A DNA stretch of 33,831 bases from Phaeodactylibacter sp. (lineage in GTDB: Bacteria > Bacteroidota > Bacteroidia > Chitinophagales > Saprospiraceae), in the NCBI RefSeq assembly GCF_022763345.1, contig NZ_JALEGS010000108.1, forward strand, positions 1-33,831, read 5' to 3'. The position numbers were made by a program, and so were the translations under genes. The notes beneath the pieces were generated by a model. The model did not search any database. It was not told the DNA's origin and saw only the letters and a list, made by a program, of their open reading frames with translations. Of the stretch, positions 1 through 7,915 are shown piece after piece (position 1 is the stretch's first letter; every line of letters begins with the position of its first letter).

Positions 1-105
1 GGAAGAAGGAGGGGCTCTGTGAAAAAGTATTATATTTAAGAATTGAATAGTGTTACCGATGTCCCTTGAACTGTGTGTAAGGTGTCTGTTGTAAACATAG
101 CAAAA

Positions 106-678
106 ATGAGTAGGTTACTTATCATAGTACTGACTTTAAGTGTCATTTTAATTCAGTCCTGCAAAAACAGCTTTGACGATAAGGACATGATGATAATTAA
201 TCTTTACAGTGTTGGTGACACATTGATTTTCGAAAATGACAAAGGACACTATGACTCCATTACTATTGTAAGTAAGGAAATCCGATACAATGAGCTAAGT
301 GAAGGATATTCAGGAAACCCTCAGACATGTTGGATTGAGTACCAAACGATACCACCAGGAGAACCTGAGTTAAAGAGCTTTAGAGGACCACAAGGTGACA
401 TCTATAACCAAAACAAGTCTTTTATCTCAGCAACAAAATGGGAAGACTCCAACCCCGCGAGAGTCGAGATCAAATTTGGTGGATTTGGTGGCACCCTTCC
501 GGCATCTAATTCGCTAAGACAAGACGATAATCTTGGAGACCATTTCTTGATTGATCACTATTGCTATGACTGTATAGGAGTGGACTCGACAGACATAGTT
601 CAAATTATTTGGACTCCCCAAAGAGGAGTTGTTCAGTATATGAAAAAGAACAAAACTGTATGGCGGTTAATTGAATAA
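106..678 (+). CDS. hypothetical lipoprotein
   Basis: About 190 aa. The ATG at 106 is preferred over the GTG at 73 because it places a classic lipoprotein signal right at the N-terminus: MSRLL, then a hydrophobic run, then a lipobox ending I-Q-S-C near residue 19. The mature part is polar with no recognisable domain. It contains a Cys-Tyr-Asp-Cys motif near the C-terminus and Gly-rich FGGFGG. The surrounding DNA is AT-rich and unlike the rest of the window, which suggests horizontal acquisition. Its neighbours are a broken barstar-family gene and another small lipoprotein, so it could be a lipoprotein immunity factor from a polymorphic-toxin locus. That role is inference from context only; the family is not recognised. 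Confidence 0.6.
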   Translation: MSRLLIIVLTLSVILIQSCKNSFDDKDMMIINLYSVGDTLIFENDKGHYDSITIVSKEIRYNELSEGYSGNPQTCWIEYQTIPPGEPELKSFRGPQGDIYNQNKSFISATKWEDSNPARVEIKFGGFGGTLPASNSLRQDDNLGDHFLIDHYCYDCIGVDSTDIVQIIWTPQRGVVQYMKKNKTVWRLIE

Positions 679-684
679 AAAACG

Positions 685-706
685 GCTGCCAACAACACTT
701 GGCTGC
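685..706. repeat. imperfect hairpin after the lipoprotein gene
   Basis: GCTGCCAA, a 6-nt loop CAACAC, then TTGGCTGC form an 8-bp stem with one T-T mismatch, starting 7 bases after the lipoprotein stop codon. It could be a weak terminator. The GCTGCCAACAAC core also resembles spacer repeats that flank small accessory genes in marine Bacteroidota. Only one copy is seen here. Confidence 0.35.
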
Positions 707-752
707 AACGCTTCACGTAAAAATGAATGAACGAGTCTATTAATGGAGTATT

Positions 753-1038
753 ATGAAGAAAGAATTCATTCTTAATGGCAGAAGGATTAATACAATTAAG
801 CGATTTTATGAAGAAATAGAAAATGAGTTACTATTAGATTCTAATGCTATAGATAGTTGGTCTTTAGATGTATTTGATGATATTTTACAATGGATATGGT
901 TTGTATGATTTGCAAAAAGAGACTATAATAAAGTGGGCTAATTTTAGGAGTAGCGAAAAAAAGATGAATCCCAAAATATTAGAATCAATAGTCAAAATTT
1001 TTCAATCCCATGAAAATATTACCTTCATAGCCGATTGA
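753..1038 (+). pseudogene. frameshifted barstar-family (RNase inhibitor) gene
   Basis: Two overlapping frames join into one barstar-like protein. Frame one starts at ATG 753 after a GGAG ribosome-binding site, begins MKKEFILNGRRINTIKRFYE, runs through a Leu-Asp-Val-Phe-Asp-Asp-Ile-Leu-Gln motif and stops at 906-908. The other frame resumes at 892 with Gly-Tyr-Gly-Leu-Tyr-Asp, then IIKWANF, and ends at the stop at 1036-1038. Together these follow the barstar order: an N-terminal beta strand with an NG turn, a helix, the LD-x-F-x-D-x-L segment, a GG(F/Y)G turn, a strand with W, and a final helix-strand. The break is near 889-892. Relative to the usual Leu-x-Gly-Gly-Tyr-Gly it looks like one extra or two missing bases. 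Barstar proteins bind and inhibit secreted or contact-delivered RNases, so this is probably a dead immunity gene, or else a sequencing frameshift. Confidence 0.72.
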
Positions 1039-1070
1039 TATTTTTAATAGCACTTTGAATTCACTATTGA

Positions 1071-1460
1071 ATGAAGAAGAAAGAATCATTTTTGAGTACG
1101 AGGAGATTGATTACTCTAAATTTGCTACTGGTAATACTAATGACAAGTTGCAATAGTAATTTCAAAAAATACTATTATACAAGTTCAAAATCAGATAAGT
1201 CAAAGATTTACGAATACTCTAATAGAGAAGACACTACAGAAACACAATATTGGAAAATCAGTTTCAATAATGATAAAATGACTACGGATGCCTATAATTC
1301 TTCATTCGTAAAGTTTGAATCATTCACAGAGGAAATAAATAGCGAAGGAACTGAATTATTGGAGTATTTAAATTTTAATGAGAAAGGCGATTCAATATTC
1401 AAAGAAATAGTTAAGACTGATGTTGTAGACTTACGTAAAAATTACTCCAGTTTGATCTGA
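1071..1460 (+). CDS. small lipoprotein, 3' end replaced by IS remnant
   Basis: Starts ATG at 1071 with a Lys-rich n-region, a hydrophobic stretch and a lipobox Leu-Met-Thr-Ser-Cys, giving an exported lipoprotein of up to 129 aa. The mature part is polar and rich in Ser, Lys, Asn and Tyr, without a known domain. The last codons (1442-1460) are antisense to the transposase C-terminus. The natural C-terminus is therefore almost certainly lost and only about 123 residues are native. The AT-rich composition matches the other two genes at this end, and it may be another immunity-type lipoprotein. Function unknown. Confidence 0.5.
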   Translation: MKKKESFLSTRRLITLNLLLVILMTSCNSNFKKYYYTSSKSDKSKIYEYSNREDTTETQYWKISFNNDKMTTDAYNSSFVKFESFTEEINSEGTELLEYLNFNEKGDSIFKEIVKTDVVDLRKNYSSLI

Positions 1461-1786
1461 TACATTTCGGCCACGGAGAGAAGCACCTGTGCTATATTTT
1501 CTCTGGGCAGGATTTTGAACACCGCCTGGATACTTTCCCATAGCTTTGCTCTGGTCTTTAGCTCTCGGAGGACTATCCTAAAGTACCGGCAACTGCTTTG
1601 CTGGATTTGGTCCACATGAAATGCTAGCATCATCAGGTAGGCAAAAATGGTACACAGGTTCTCCTGCTCATGGCCAAAGTTATGCTCGAAATTGTAAGAC
1701 TGGTTCTTGAGTGTATCGAACGTCTCATTCTCAATCTTCCAGCGGCTGCGCCCCATACGCATCACTTTATACACTTCATTTTGATG
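1442..1786 (-). mobile_element. 3' remnant of an IS transposase (DDE, IS4-like)
   Basis: The minus strand encodes about 115 residues matching only the C-terminal part of a DDE transposase: NEVYKVMRMGRSRW, then KIENETFDTLKNQSYNFEHN, then FGHEQENL and a helical tail. The Arg-x3-Glu and Leu-Lys spacing is the C-terminal catalytic Glu signature of IS4-type enzymes. The N-terminal two thirds, with the first two catalytic Asp residues, are missing and no ATG lies upstream in frame, so it cannot transpose. The homology begins within about 10 bp of the ferredoxin stop codon at 1796 and ends inside the lipoprotein reading frame at 1442. No clear terminal inverted repeat was found. Confidence 0.75.
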
Positions 1787-1795
1787 AATTAAGCA

Positions 1796-2143
1796 TCAAA
1801 GATGCAGCCGTTCCTTACGTTCAAGCAAGATCTCTTCAGACTCTCTGCGGTCAGGGTCATCTACACAACAATCCACCGGGCAGACAGCAGCACACTGTGG
1901 CTCTTCGTGAAAACCTACGCACTCCGTACACTTATCCGGTACAATATAGTACAGATCATCAGAGATAGGATTATGCTGAGCATCTGCATCAACCTCTGAG
2001 CCATCTTCCAGTTTATAAGAACCATTTACTCCGGTACCGTCAGAAATGGCCCATTCCACACCACCTTCATAGATAGCGTTATTTGGGCATTCCGGCTCGC
2101 AGGCGCCGCAGTTGATACATTCATCTGTGATTATAATAGCCAT
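1796..2143 (-). CDS. 4Fe-4S dicluster ferredoxin
   Basis: A 115-aa bacterial-type ferredoxin acting as a soluble low-potential electron carrier. The N-terminal cluster motif is C-I-N-C-G-A-C-E-P-E-C-P near residues 11-21. A second Cys set follows an insertion of about 45 residues: C-T-E-C-V-G-F, then C-A-A-V-C-P-V-D-C-C. The enlarged spacing between cysteine clusters and the VDCC ending are typical of the YfhL/7Fe-8Fe-like ferredoxins common in Bacteroidota. The length looks complete, ending LHL. It is divergent from mutS and has its own promoter at 2213-2244. The IS remnant lies immediately downstream and may have removed its terminator. Confidence 0.93.
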   Translation of the reverse strand: MAIIITDECINCGACEPECPNNAIYEGGVEWAISDGTGVNGSYKLEDGSEVDADAQHNPISDDLYYIVPDKCTECVGFHEEPQCAAVCPVDCCVDDPDRRESEEILLERKERLHL

Positions 2144-2212
2144 ATCTGGATTGCTTTTTTTCTTCAGTTCCTAATTCCAACACGGGCAGTTCCGGTTGGT
2201 TGTCCAATAGGG

Positions 2213-2244
2213 CAAAAATAAGCCAAGGGGTTAGATTTTGCAAA
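2213..2244 (-). promoter_or_regulatory. Bacteroidota-type promoter of the ferredoxin gene
   Basis: Read on the minus strand: TTTG (2244-2241), a 20-nt spacer, then TATTTTTG (2220-2213), a full match to TAnnTTTG. It lies 70 bases upstream of the ferredoxin ATG. Confidence 0.55.
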
Positions 2245-2305
2245 GCCTTTTCAGGTAGTCTTATCTTTGAATAGCTTCCCCTTATGGCAACCCAAATGGA
2301 ACAAC

Positions 2306-2313
2306 TATATTTG
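2306..2313 (+). promoter_or_regulatory. candidate -7 element of mutS
   Basis: TATATTTG is a perfect TAnnTTTG match 24 bases before the mutS TTG start codon. No convincing -33 TTTG is seen at the right distance. Confidence 0.4.
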
Positions 2314-2336
2314 TGGGCTAACGAAAACGATCCACA

Positions 2337-4985
2337 TTGGCAAAGGCAAAGAAGACAAAGGGCGGTGGTAAGGTAACGCCTCTGATGCAGCAGTATTTCA
2401 AAGTGAAGTCTAAACATCCGGACGCCATTCTGCTATTCCGGGTTGGGGACTTCTATGAGACTTTTGGGGAGGATGCGATCACCGCCTCTCAGGTGCTGGG
2501 TATCGTGCAGACCAAACGGAATAACGGCGGCAGTGACATCGAGCTGGCGGGGTTTCCCTATCACTCCATGGACCTTTATCTGCCTCGCCTCGTCCGGGCA
2601 GGCTACCGGGTGGCCATTTGTGAACAACTGGAAAAGCCCAGCCCACAGAAAAAAATTGTCCGCCGTGGAGTAACTGAAATCGTCACGCCTGGCGTTGCAG
2701 TGGATGACAAGCTGCTGGACCATAAGTCTAATAACTTCCTGGCTTCTCTGTATTTTGGTAAGAAAGACCAGGTCGGGGTCTCCTTCCTGGATGTGTCCAC
2801 CGGGGAGTTCATGGTCTGTGAGGGCAGCCTTACCTACGCCGATAAGCTCATCCAAAGTTTCAAACCATCTGAAGTCCTCTTCCCAAAAGATCGCCAAAAA
2901 GATTTCCTGAAACAGTTTGGGGACAAGCTTTACACTTTTATGCAGGATGAGTGGGTCTATACTTTCGATTATGCCCGGGAAAAACTGCTTGAACATTTCG
3001 AAGTCCAAAACCTAAAAGGCTTTGGAGTGGAAGAGATGGAGCTCGGGCAGATCGCTGCCGGCGCAACCCTTCACTACCTGGCTACGACTGAGAATAAAAA
3101 CCTGCAGCACATCAATGCCATCAGCCGCCTGCAGCCCGACCGATACGTATGGCTCGACCGGTTCACCATCCGTAACCTGGAACTGGTCTACAGCAACCAC
3201 GAAACCGGCGTGTCGCTAATCGATGTCCTCGATCAGACCGTTTCGCCCATGGGGGCCCGCTTGCTGAAAAAATGGGTGGTCTTGCCCCTGACCATCCCTT
3301 CTGCGATCGATAACCGCCTGAATATCGTTGACCATTTTTACAAGGATACCGAATTGGAAGGTGCTCTTACCCAATATATCCAGCAAATTGGCGACTTGGA
3401 ACGCCTGATTTCTAAAGTCCCACTCGGAAAGATCAATCCACGGGAAATCAAGCAAGTGCAAAGAGCCCTAGAGCTTATCAAGCCCATCAAGGAGACCCTG
3501 CAGAACAATGACTTGGAGCAGTTGGCAAAAATAGGAGAGGGGCTAAACCCTTGCGCTCTGCTGCGGGATGAGATCGAAAAACAGCTTATCGATGATCCCC
3601 CCGTCAATTTATCCAAAGGGGGCGTCATGGCGGATGGCTTCAATGAAGAGCTGGATGAGTTGCGCAATATCGTCAACAACAGCAAGGACCTGCTACTGGG
3701 TATACAGCAACGGGAAGTGGAAAATACCGGGATATCAAGCCTTAAAATTGGCTTTAATAATGTCTTCGGCTATTACCTGGAGGTCACCAACAAGCACAAG
3801 AATAAAGTGCCAGAGGAGTGGGTGCGCAAGCAAACCCTGACTAATTCCGAGCGCTACATCACCGATGAGCTCAAGCAACTGGAGTCTAAAATCCTTGGCG
3901 CTGAAGAAAAAATCCTGGTATTGGAGGAAAAACTCTTCTCTGAGCTGGTCTTTACTCTGGCCGACTACATTCAGCCTATTCAGCACAATGCAGCCTTGAT
4001 CGCCCGCATCGACTGCCTGCTCGGGTTTGCTAAAGTAGCACGCAAACAAAATTACTGCCGCCCGGAAATTAATGATGGTACGGTTATCGACATCAAACAG
4101 GGGCGGCATCCGGTTATTGAACAACAGTTGTCAATTGATGAGCCCTACGTGCCCAATAATGTCTACCTCGATACGGAAACCCAACAAGTCATGATGATTA
4201 CCGGGCCGAATATGGCGGGTAAGTCAGCTTTGCTCCGGCAAACGGCCCTGATCGGTCTTATGGCACAAATGGGTAGCTTTGTCCCTGCCGAAAAAGCTTC
4301 CATTGGCCTCATTGATAAGGTCTTTACCCGCGTTGGCGCTTCAGATAACATCTCTTCGGGAGAGTCCACCTTTATGGTGGAAATGAATGAGACCGCCTCA
4401 ATTATGAATAACATCTCAGACCGCAGCCTTATTCTGCTGGACGAGATTGGGCGGGGCACAAGCACTTACGATGGGATTTCCATTGCCTGGTCCATTGCTG
4501 AGTTTCTTCATAACAATGGCACCGCACGCCCCAAAACGCTCTTTGCTACCCATTACCACGAGCTGAATGAGCTGGCCAATAAATTTGAGCGGATTAAAAA
4601 CTTCAATATCGCCACCCGGGAAGTCGGCCAGAAGGTCATCTTCCTGCGCAAACTTGTACCAGGGGGTAGTCAGCATAGCTTTGGTATACATGTGGCCAAA
4701 ATGGCGGGGATGCCACGTACCATCGTGGAGCGGGCTGCTCATATCCTCACGCAATTGGAGCAAAAATCCATCAATAACGAAGAGAATGGCGCTGTAGAAG
4801 TGCAAGCTGCCCGGCCAGACACCGGAAAAATTTCAACGGAAACCCTGCAACTTAGCATTTTCGAAACGGTGGACCCAACAGCGGGTAAAATCAAGGAGGC
4901 GCTGGCCGACCTGAATATCAATAACATGACACCGATCGAATGCATGATGAAGCTGAATGAACTGAAAGGGCTGTTGGAAGAATAA
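2337..4985 (+). CDS. mutS: DNA mismatch repair protein MutS
   Basis: An 882-aa protein of full MutS1 length that recognises mismatches and small loops and recruits MutL. The mismatch-contacting Phe-x-Glu is F39-Y40-E41 in GDFYETF. The connector, lever and clamp regions follow. The ABC-type ATPase has Walker A TGPNMAGKS at 622-630, the signature ISSGESTFMVEM, Walker B LILLDEIGRGTST with D702/E703, and the ATHYHEL switch. A C-terminal tail has the conserved NELKGLL dimerisation helix. The start is a TTG: an in-frame stop lies at 2319-2321 and no ATG intervenes, while the TTG-encoded MAKAKK is a natural N-terminus. It is probably transcribed alone, divergent from the ferredoxin gene. Confidence 0.97.
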   Translation: MAKAKKTKGGGKVTPLMQQYFKVKSKHPDAILLFRVGDFYETFGEDAITASQVLGIVQTKRNNGGSDIELAGFPYHSMDLYLPRLVRAGYRVAICEQLEKPSPQKKIVRRGVTEIVTPGVAVDDKLLDHKSNNFLASLYFGKKDQVGVSFLDVSTGEFMVCEGSLTYADKLIQSFKPSEVLFPKDRQKDFLKQFGDKLYTFMQDEWVYTFDYAREKLLEHFEVQNLKGFGVEEMELGQIAAGATLHYLATTENKNLQHINAISRLQPDRYVWLDRFTIRNLELVYSNHETGVSLIDVLDQTVSPMGARLLKKWVVLPLTIPSAIDNRLNIVDHFYKDTELEGALTQYIQQIGDLERLISKVPLGKINPREIKQVQRALELIKPIKETLQNNDLEQLAKIGEGLNPCALLRDEIEKQLIDDPPVNLSKGGVMADGFNEELDELRNIVNNSKDLLLGIQQREVENTGISSLKIGFNNVFGYYLEVTNKHKNKVPEEWVRKQTLTNSERYITDELKQLESKILGAEEKILVLEEKLFSELVFTLADYIQPIQHNAALIARIDCLLGFAKVARKQNYCRPEINDGTVIDIKQGRHPVIEQQLSIDEPYVPNNVYLDTETQQVMMITGPNMAGKSALLRQTALIGLMAQMGSFVPAEKASIGLIDKVFTRVGASDNISSGESTFMVEMNETASIMNNISDRSLILLDEIGRGTSTYDGISIAWSIAEFLHNNGTARPKTLFATHYHELNELANKFERIKNFNIATREVGQKVIFLRKLVPGGSQHSFGIHVAKMAGMPRTIVERAAHILTQLEQKSINNEENGAVEVQAARPDTGKISTETLQLSIFETVDPTAGKIKEALADLNINNMTPIECMMKLNELKGLLEE

Positions 4986-4988
4986 AAA

Positions 4989-5012
4989 AGCCCCGGCTCA
5001 GCTGCCGGGGCT
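4989..5012. terminator. terminator hairpin downstream of mutS
   Basis: AGCCCCGGC, loop TCAGCT, then GCCGGGGCT form a perfect 9-bp GC-rich stem starting 4 bases after the mutS stop codon. A run of A precedes it, which is a T-tract on the minus strand. Confidence 0.75.
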
Positions 5013-5124
5013 CCTGTCAAATGTCTTTGGGATTCATTTGGCTATAAAAGTTGTGTTTATTTGTTCAATGCCTGATGTTTAGACGAGCGCTTTTCGAAAA
5101 GTCACAACTTTGGATGAAGTTCTT

Positions 5125-5132
5125 TACCTTCG
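5125..5132 (+). promoter_or_regulatory. candidate -7 element of dapB
   Basis: TACCTTCG, the TAnnTTCG variant of the Bacteroidota -7 box, lies 18 bases before the dapB ATG. The identical octamer precedes ccmB (17082-17089). Confidence 0.35.
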
Positions 5133-5150
5133 GCACTAAAAGGACCTGCC

Positions 5151-5870
5151 ATGCCAAAGATTGCACTACTCGGTTATGGAAAGATGGGCAAAGCCATCGA
5201 GCAACTGGCGATCAGTGCTGGTGATGAAATTGTCATGCGGCTTAGCGCTGAGAATAAAGCGGCACTGACCACGCCCAATCTAAAACAAGCTGACGTCGCT
5301 ATTGATTTTAGCCATCCAGATACCGGTTTCAGGCATATCGAAGCCTGTATGAAGGCCAACGTACCGGTCGTTAGCGGCACTACAGGCTGGCTGCATCGCT
5401 TTGAGGAAGCTAAGGCACTTTGCCGGGAAGAGAAGGGGGCTTTTTTCTATGCCTCCAACTTCAGTATTGGGGTCAACCTCTTCTTTGCCCTCAACCAAAA
5501 GCTGGCAGAGCTGATGAATGACTGGCCGGCTTACCAGCCTTCCATGACCGAAATCCACCATACCCAAAAACTGGATGCTCCCAGTGGGACAGCGATTACC
5601 CTTGCGGAGGACATGATCGAGAGGCTGGAGCGTGCAAAAGGCTGGCGGGAGGGTACAAATGCGGAAGCTGGGCACATTCCCATCGAAGCCATACGGGAAG
5701 GGGACATCAAAGGTACGCATGAAATCCGCTATACTTCGGCTGTGGATACCCTCACTATCCGTCATGAAGCACATAGCCGGGAGGGGTTTGCCAAAGGCGC
5801 TCTGCAGGCAGCCCATTGGCTGATTGGTAAGCAAGGGGTGTTTGGAATGCGGGATATGCTGGGGCTGTAA
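5151..5870 (+). CDS. dapB: 4-hydroxy-tetrahydrodipicolinate reductase
   Basis: A 239-aa cytosolic enzyme that reduces hydroxytetrahydrodipicolinate with NAD(P)H in the diaminopimelate/lysine pathway. The Rossmann nucleotide-binding motif is GYGKMG at residues 8-13. The SGTTGW segment is at 75-80. ASNFSIGVNLFF follows at about 101. The family signature EIHHTQKLDAPSGTA is at 134-148 and contains the catalytic His pair and Lys140. The C-terminal HEI..TSAVDTLTIRHEA strand is the tetramerisation region. The length is slightly short for the family, as usual in Bacteroidota. It is first in a same-strand run, with 24 bp to the next gene. Confidence 0.97.
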   Translation: MPKIALLGYGKMGKAIEQLAISAGDEIVMRLSAENKAALTTPNLKQADVAIDFSHPDTGFRHIEACMKANVPVVSGTTGWLHRFEEAKALCREEKGAFFYASNFSIGVNLFFALNQKLAELMNDWPAYQPSMTEIHHTQKLDAPSGTAITLAEDMIERLERAKGWREGTNAEAGHIPIEAIREGDIKGTHEIRYTSAVDTLTIRHEAHSREGFAKGALQAAHWLIGKQGVFGMRDMLGL

Positions 5871-5894
5871 AAATATAGACAAAGAGACAGGCTT

Positions 5895-6983
5895 ATGAAA
5901 AAATTAATCGCCAGAGTTGCTATTGCTTTTACCTTGCTTTTGGTAATCTATGTGGGCGGGGTGTTGCTTTATGGCACGCTCAACGACTGGGTGCCTGAAT
6001 CAGAAGCCCCGCTGGATAATTCAGGAGCAGAGCCCATAGCGCTTATCGAAGACAGCGTACTGACTTTCGTGACCTGGAATTTGGGCTTCGGTGGACTTGG
6101 AGAGGAGTCGGAGTTCTTTTTCGACCACGGCAATATGTACCTCTCCAAAGGGCGAATGGTGCGCGCGCCGAAGGAAGCCGTACAAAAGAATAACAAAGGC
6201 GTTGAGCAATTCGTAGGTTCCACCGCCTCAGACTTTTTCCTCTTTCAGGAAGTCGATTTCCACTCCAAGCGCAGCTATTTTGCCAATCAGCATGAGCTTG
6301 TTAAAGGGCAGAAGCCGGATTACAGTGCTTTTTTTGCGACCAATTACCGATCGCCACTCGTGCCGATCCCCGTTTTTGAGCCATGGCATCTTTACGGAGA
6401 AGTGGAGAGCGGCCTGGGGACCTACAGCAGATACCAGCCCTTCGAGTCGGTCCGCTTGCAACTGCCCGGCGCATTCCCCTGGCCGGTCCGCCTTTTCCAG
6501 TTGGACCGCTGTGTGGCTTTGCACCGCTTCCGCGTAAAGGGCGGCAAAGAGCTTGTGGTCATGAATGTACACAACTCAGCCTACGATGCTGATGGGTCGT
6601 TAAAACAACAGCAGATGGCATTTTTGAAGGAATTGTTCCTCAAAGAATACCAGGCGGGGCATTATGTAGTAGTGGGGGGCGACTGGAATCAGGTGCCGCC
6701 TTTCTTCCGCTTTGATGGCTATATGCCGGGCCGCACACAGGGGTACACTCAAATCAATATCGACCCGGAATACCTGCCTGCGGACTGGCAGTGGGCTTAT
6801 GACCCCAGGGTGCCCACCAACCGGAAGACCAAAACACCCTACCGCCCGGGCGAGACCTTTATTACTTTGATCGACTTTTTTCTGGTTAGCCCCAATGTGC
6901 AAATCAGGCAGGTGAAAGGGATGGATCAGAAATTTCGCTATTCTGATCATCAGCCTGTCTACTTGGAAGTGGAGTTGAAATAA
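5895..6983 (+). CDS. membrane-anchored endonuclease/exonuclease/phosphatase family protein
   Basis: A 362-aa protein. A basic start (MKKLIARVA) and a hydrophobic segment at about residues 6-27 give a signal anchor. The rest is an EEP-fold metal-dependent phosphoesterase. Conserved elements in order are the TWNLGFGG strand (metal-near Asn), FQEVD (metal Glu), MNVHN, GGDWNQ (Asp and Asn of the active site) and a terminal SDHQPV (catalytic Asp-His). The substrate cannot be read; periplasmic EEP proteins cleave nucleic acids, phospholipids or inositol phosphates. It sits 24 bp after dapB and 27 bp before the MORN lipoprotein, so probable co-transcription. Family assignment is strong, function open. 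Confidence 0.88.
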   Translation: MKKLIARVAIAFTLLLVIYVGGVLLYGTLNDWVPESEAPLDNSGAEPIALIEDSVLTFVTWNLGFGGLGEESEFFFDHGNMYLSKGRMVRAPKEAVQKNNKGVEQFVGSTASDFFLFQEVDFHSKRSYFANQHELVKGQKPDYSAFFATNYRSPLVPIPVFEPWHLYGEVESGLGTYSRYQPFESVRLQLPGAFPWPVRLFQLDRCVALHRFRVKGGKELVVMNVHNSAYDADGSLKQQQMAFLKELFLKEYQAGHYVVVGGDWNQVPPFFRFDGYMPGRTQGYTQINIDPEYLPADWQWAYDPRVPTNRKTKTPYRPGETFITLIDFFLVSPNVQIRQVKGMDQKFRYSDHQPVYLEVELK

Positions 6984-7010
6984 TTTTCCAAAACCATAAA
7001 TCATAGTAGC

Positions 7011-7622
7011 ATGTACAGATTCTTCATGATGCTTGCTTTGGCAGCAATTCTCACCACTTGTGAACAGCCCGCTAATAGGCCTCAGTCCGGCGCATTAACT
7101 GGCGACACCGCCAATAAAGCTGCGACAGAAGGGTATGAAGTCACTTACATTGAGAACTCTCCCGCACAGCGCCTGGTGAAGCGCAACGCAGAAGGTGCTA
7201 TTATCGAAGAAGGAATGCTTTACGACGGCAAGAAGATTGGCGCATGGATTGAATACGGCCCGGAGGGTAAATTCCCGGCCAAGCTTACAACCTATGCAGA
7301 TGGGAATTACAATGGGACTTATCTGGAGTTCAATACCCGGGGGCATATCACTCTTAGGGCTACTTACAAGAACAACAAACTAGATGGCCCATGGGCAGCC
7401 TATAGTTTTGGCCGGGTCGAGAAGCAGGCCCATTACAAGGATGGAGAACTCGATGGCACCTACCTGGAGTACAACAAAAAGACCGGTGATTTGCAAAAGG
7501 AAGTCAATTACAAGGATGGCAAGCAGCATGGTGCCTACCGCTTTTATGACGAAGAAGGCAATGTCATGCTGGAGTACGAATACCGGGATGGAGAGAAGGT
7601 CGAAGGAGGCGTAGTGGAGTAA
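7011..7622 (+). CDS. MORN-repeat (YwqK-like) lipoprotein
   Basis: A 203-aa exported protein. The signal peptide ends in a lipobox Ile-Leu-Thr-Thr-Cys with Cys17 as the lipidated residue. The mature region carries five or six tandem MORN-like repeats of about 22 residues, each with a Tyr-x-Asp/Asn-Gly-x-x-x-Gly-x-Trp/Tyr core (for example YDGKKIGAW, KNNKLDGPW, KDGELDGTY, KDGKQHGAY). These form an elongated beta-hairpin stack. Such proteins are often auto-named YwqK-family antitoxin, but no toxin is adjacent and a surface-exposed binding or scaffold role is more likely. It is the last gene of the dapB run and is followed by a perfect terminator hairpin. Confidence 0.85.
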   Translation: MYRFFMMLALAAILTTCEQPANRPQSGALTGDTANKAATEGYEVTYIENSPAQRLVKRNAEGAIIEEGMLYDGKKIGAWIEYGPEGKFPAKLTTYADGNYNGTYLEFNTRGHITLRATYKNNKLDGPWAAYSFGRVEKQAHYKDGELDGTYLEYNKKTGDLQKEVNYKDGKQHGAYRFYDEEGNVMLEYEYRDGEKVEGGVVE

Positions 7623-7636
7623 CCAAAAATACAAAA

Positions 7637-7661
7637 GCCGAAGCCCATGGGGCTTCGGCTG
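7637..7661. terminator. terminator after the dapB-EEP-MORN run
   Basis: AGCCGAAGCCC, loop ATG, then GGGCTTCGGCT form a perfect 11-bp stem starting 15 bases past the MORN gene stop. The preceding A-rich stretch lets it serve transcription from either side. Confidence 0.8.
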
Positions 7662-7708
7662 ATGAAATGATGATAATTCTCCAATGCCTTAAAAAAGACT
7701 TAGAGACC

Positions 7709-7915
7709 TCAATTGTAATGATTTACCTGAGAATCTCCAATTTTTTCTGTTGTCCTTTTAAGGATATTTCTGATATTCTCTTTCTCAAGGTCATGCATAA
7801 TAGTGGTCCTTTCCTTGGAATAACCATTGTGGCCGTTGAGCAGTGCTTCCATCGGCTCTCTTCTGGTATTGTTCACCCAAAAAGCAAAGCCGATCATTTC
7901 TCTGATACCGCTCAT
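7709..7915 (-). CDS. small hypothetical protein
   Basis: A 68-aa ORF starting with ATG. Its composition is protein-like, with charged and helical stretches (DLEKENIRNILKRTTEKIGD), unlike the opposite-strand ORF, which is Cys/Phe/Ile-rich and reads as a shadow. It lies on the same strand as and downstream of the PAS-AraC regulator and upstream of the terminator at 7637-7661. There is no signal peptide, membrane span or recognised motif. Moderate doubt that it is expressed. Confidence 0.4.
   Translation of the reverse strand: MSGIREMIGFAFWVNNTRREPMEALLNGHNGYSKERTTIMHDLEKENIRNILKRTTEKIGDSQVNHYN

Noticed and set aside
73..105. GTG start extending the first lipoprotein
   Set aside because: Would bury the lipoprotein signal 11 residues in; ATG 106 gives a standard signal peptide.
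1711..1999. Plus-strand ORFs across the IS remnant and ferredoxin
   Set aside because: Antisense to the ferredoxin with its clear Cys motifs.
7011..7622. YwqK-type antitoxin of a toxin-antitoxin pair
   Set aside because: It is an exported lipoprotein with MORN repeats and there is no adjacent toxin; the antitoxin name is an annotation habit.
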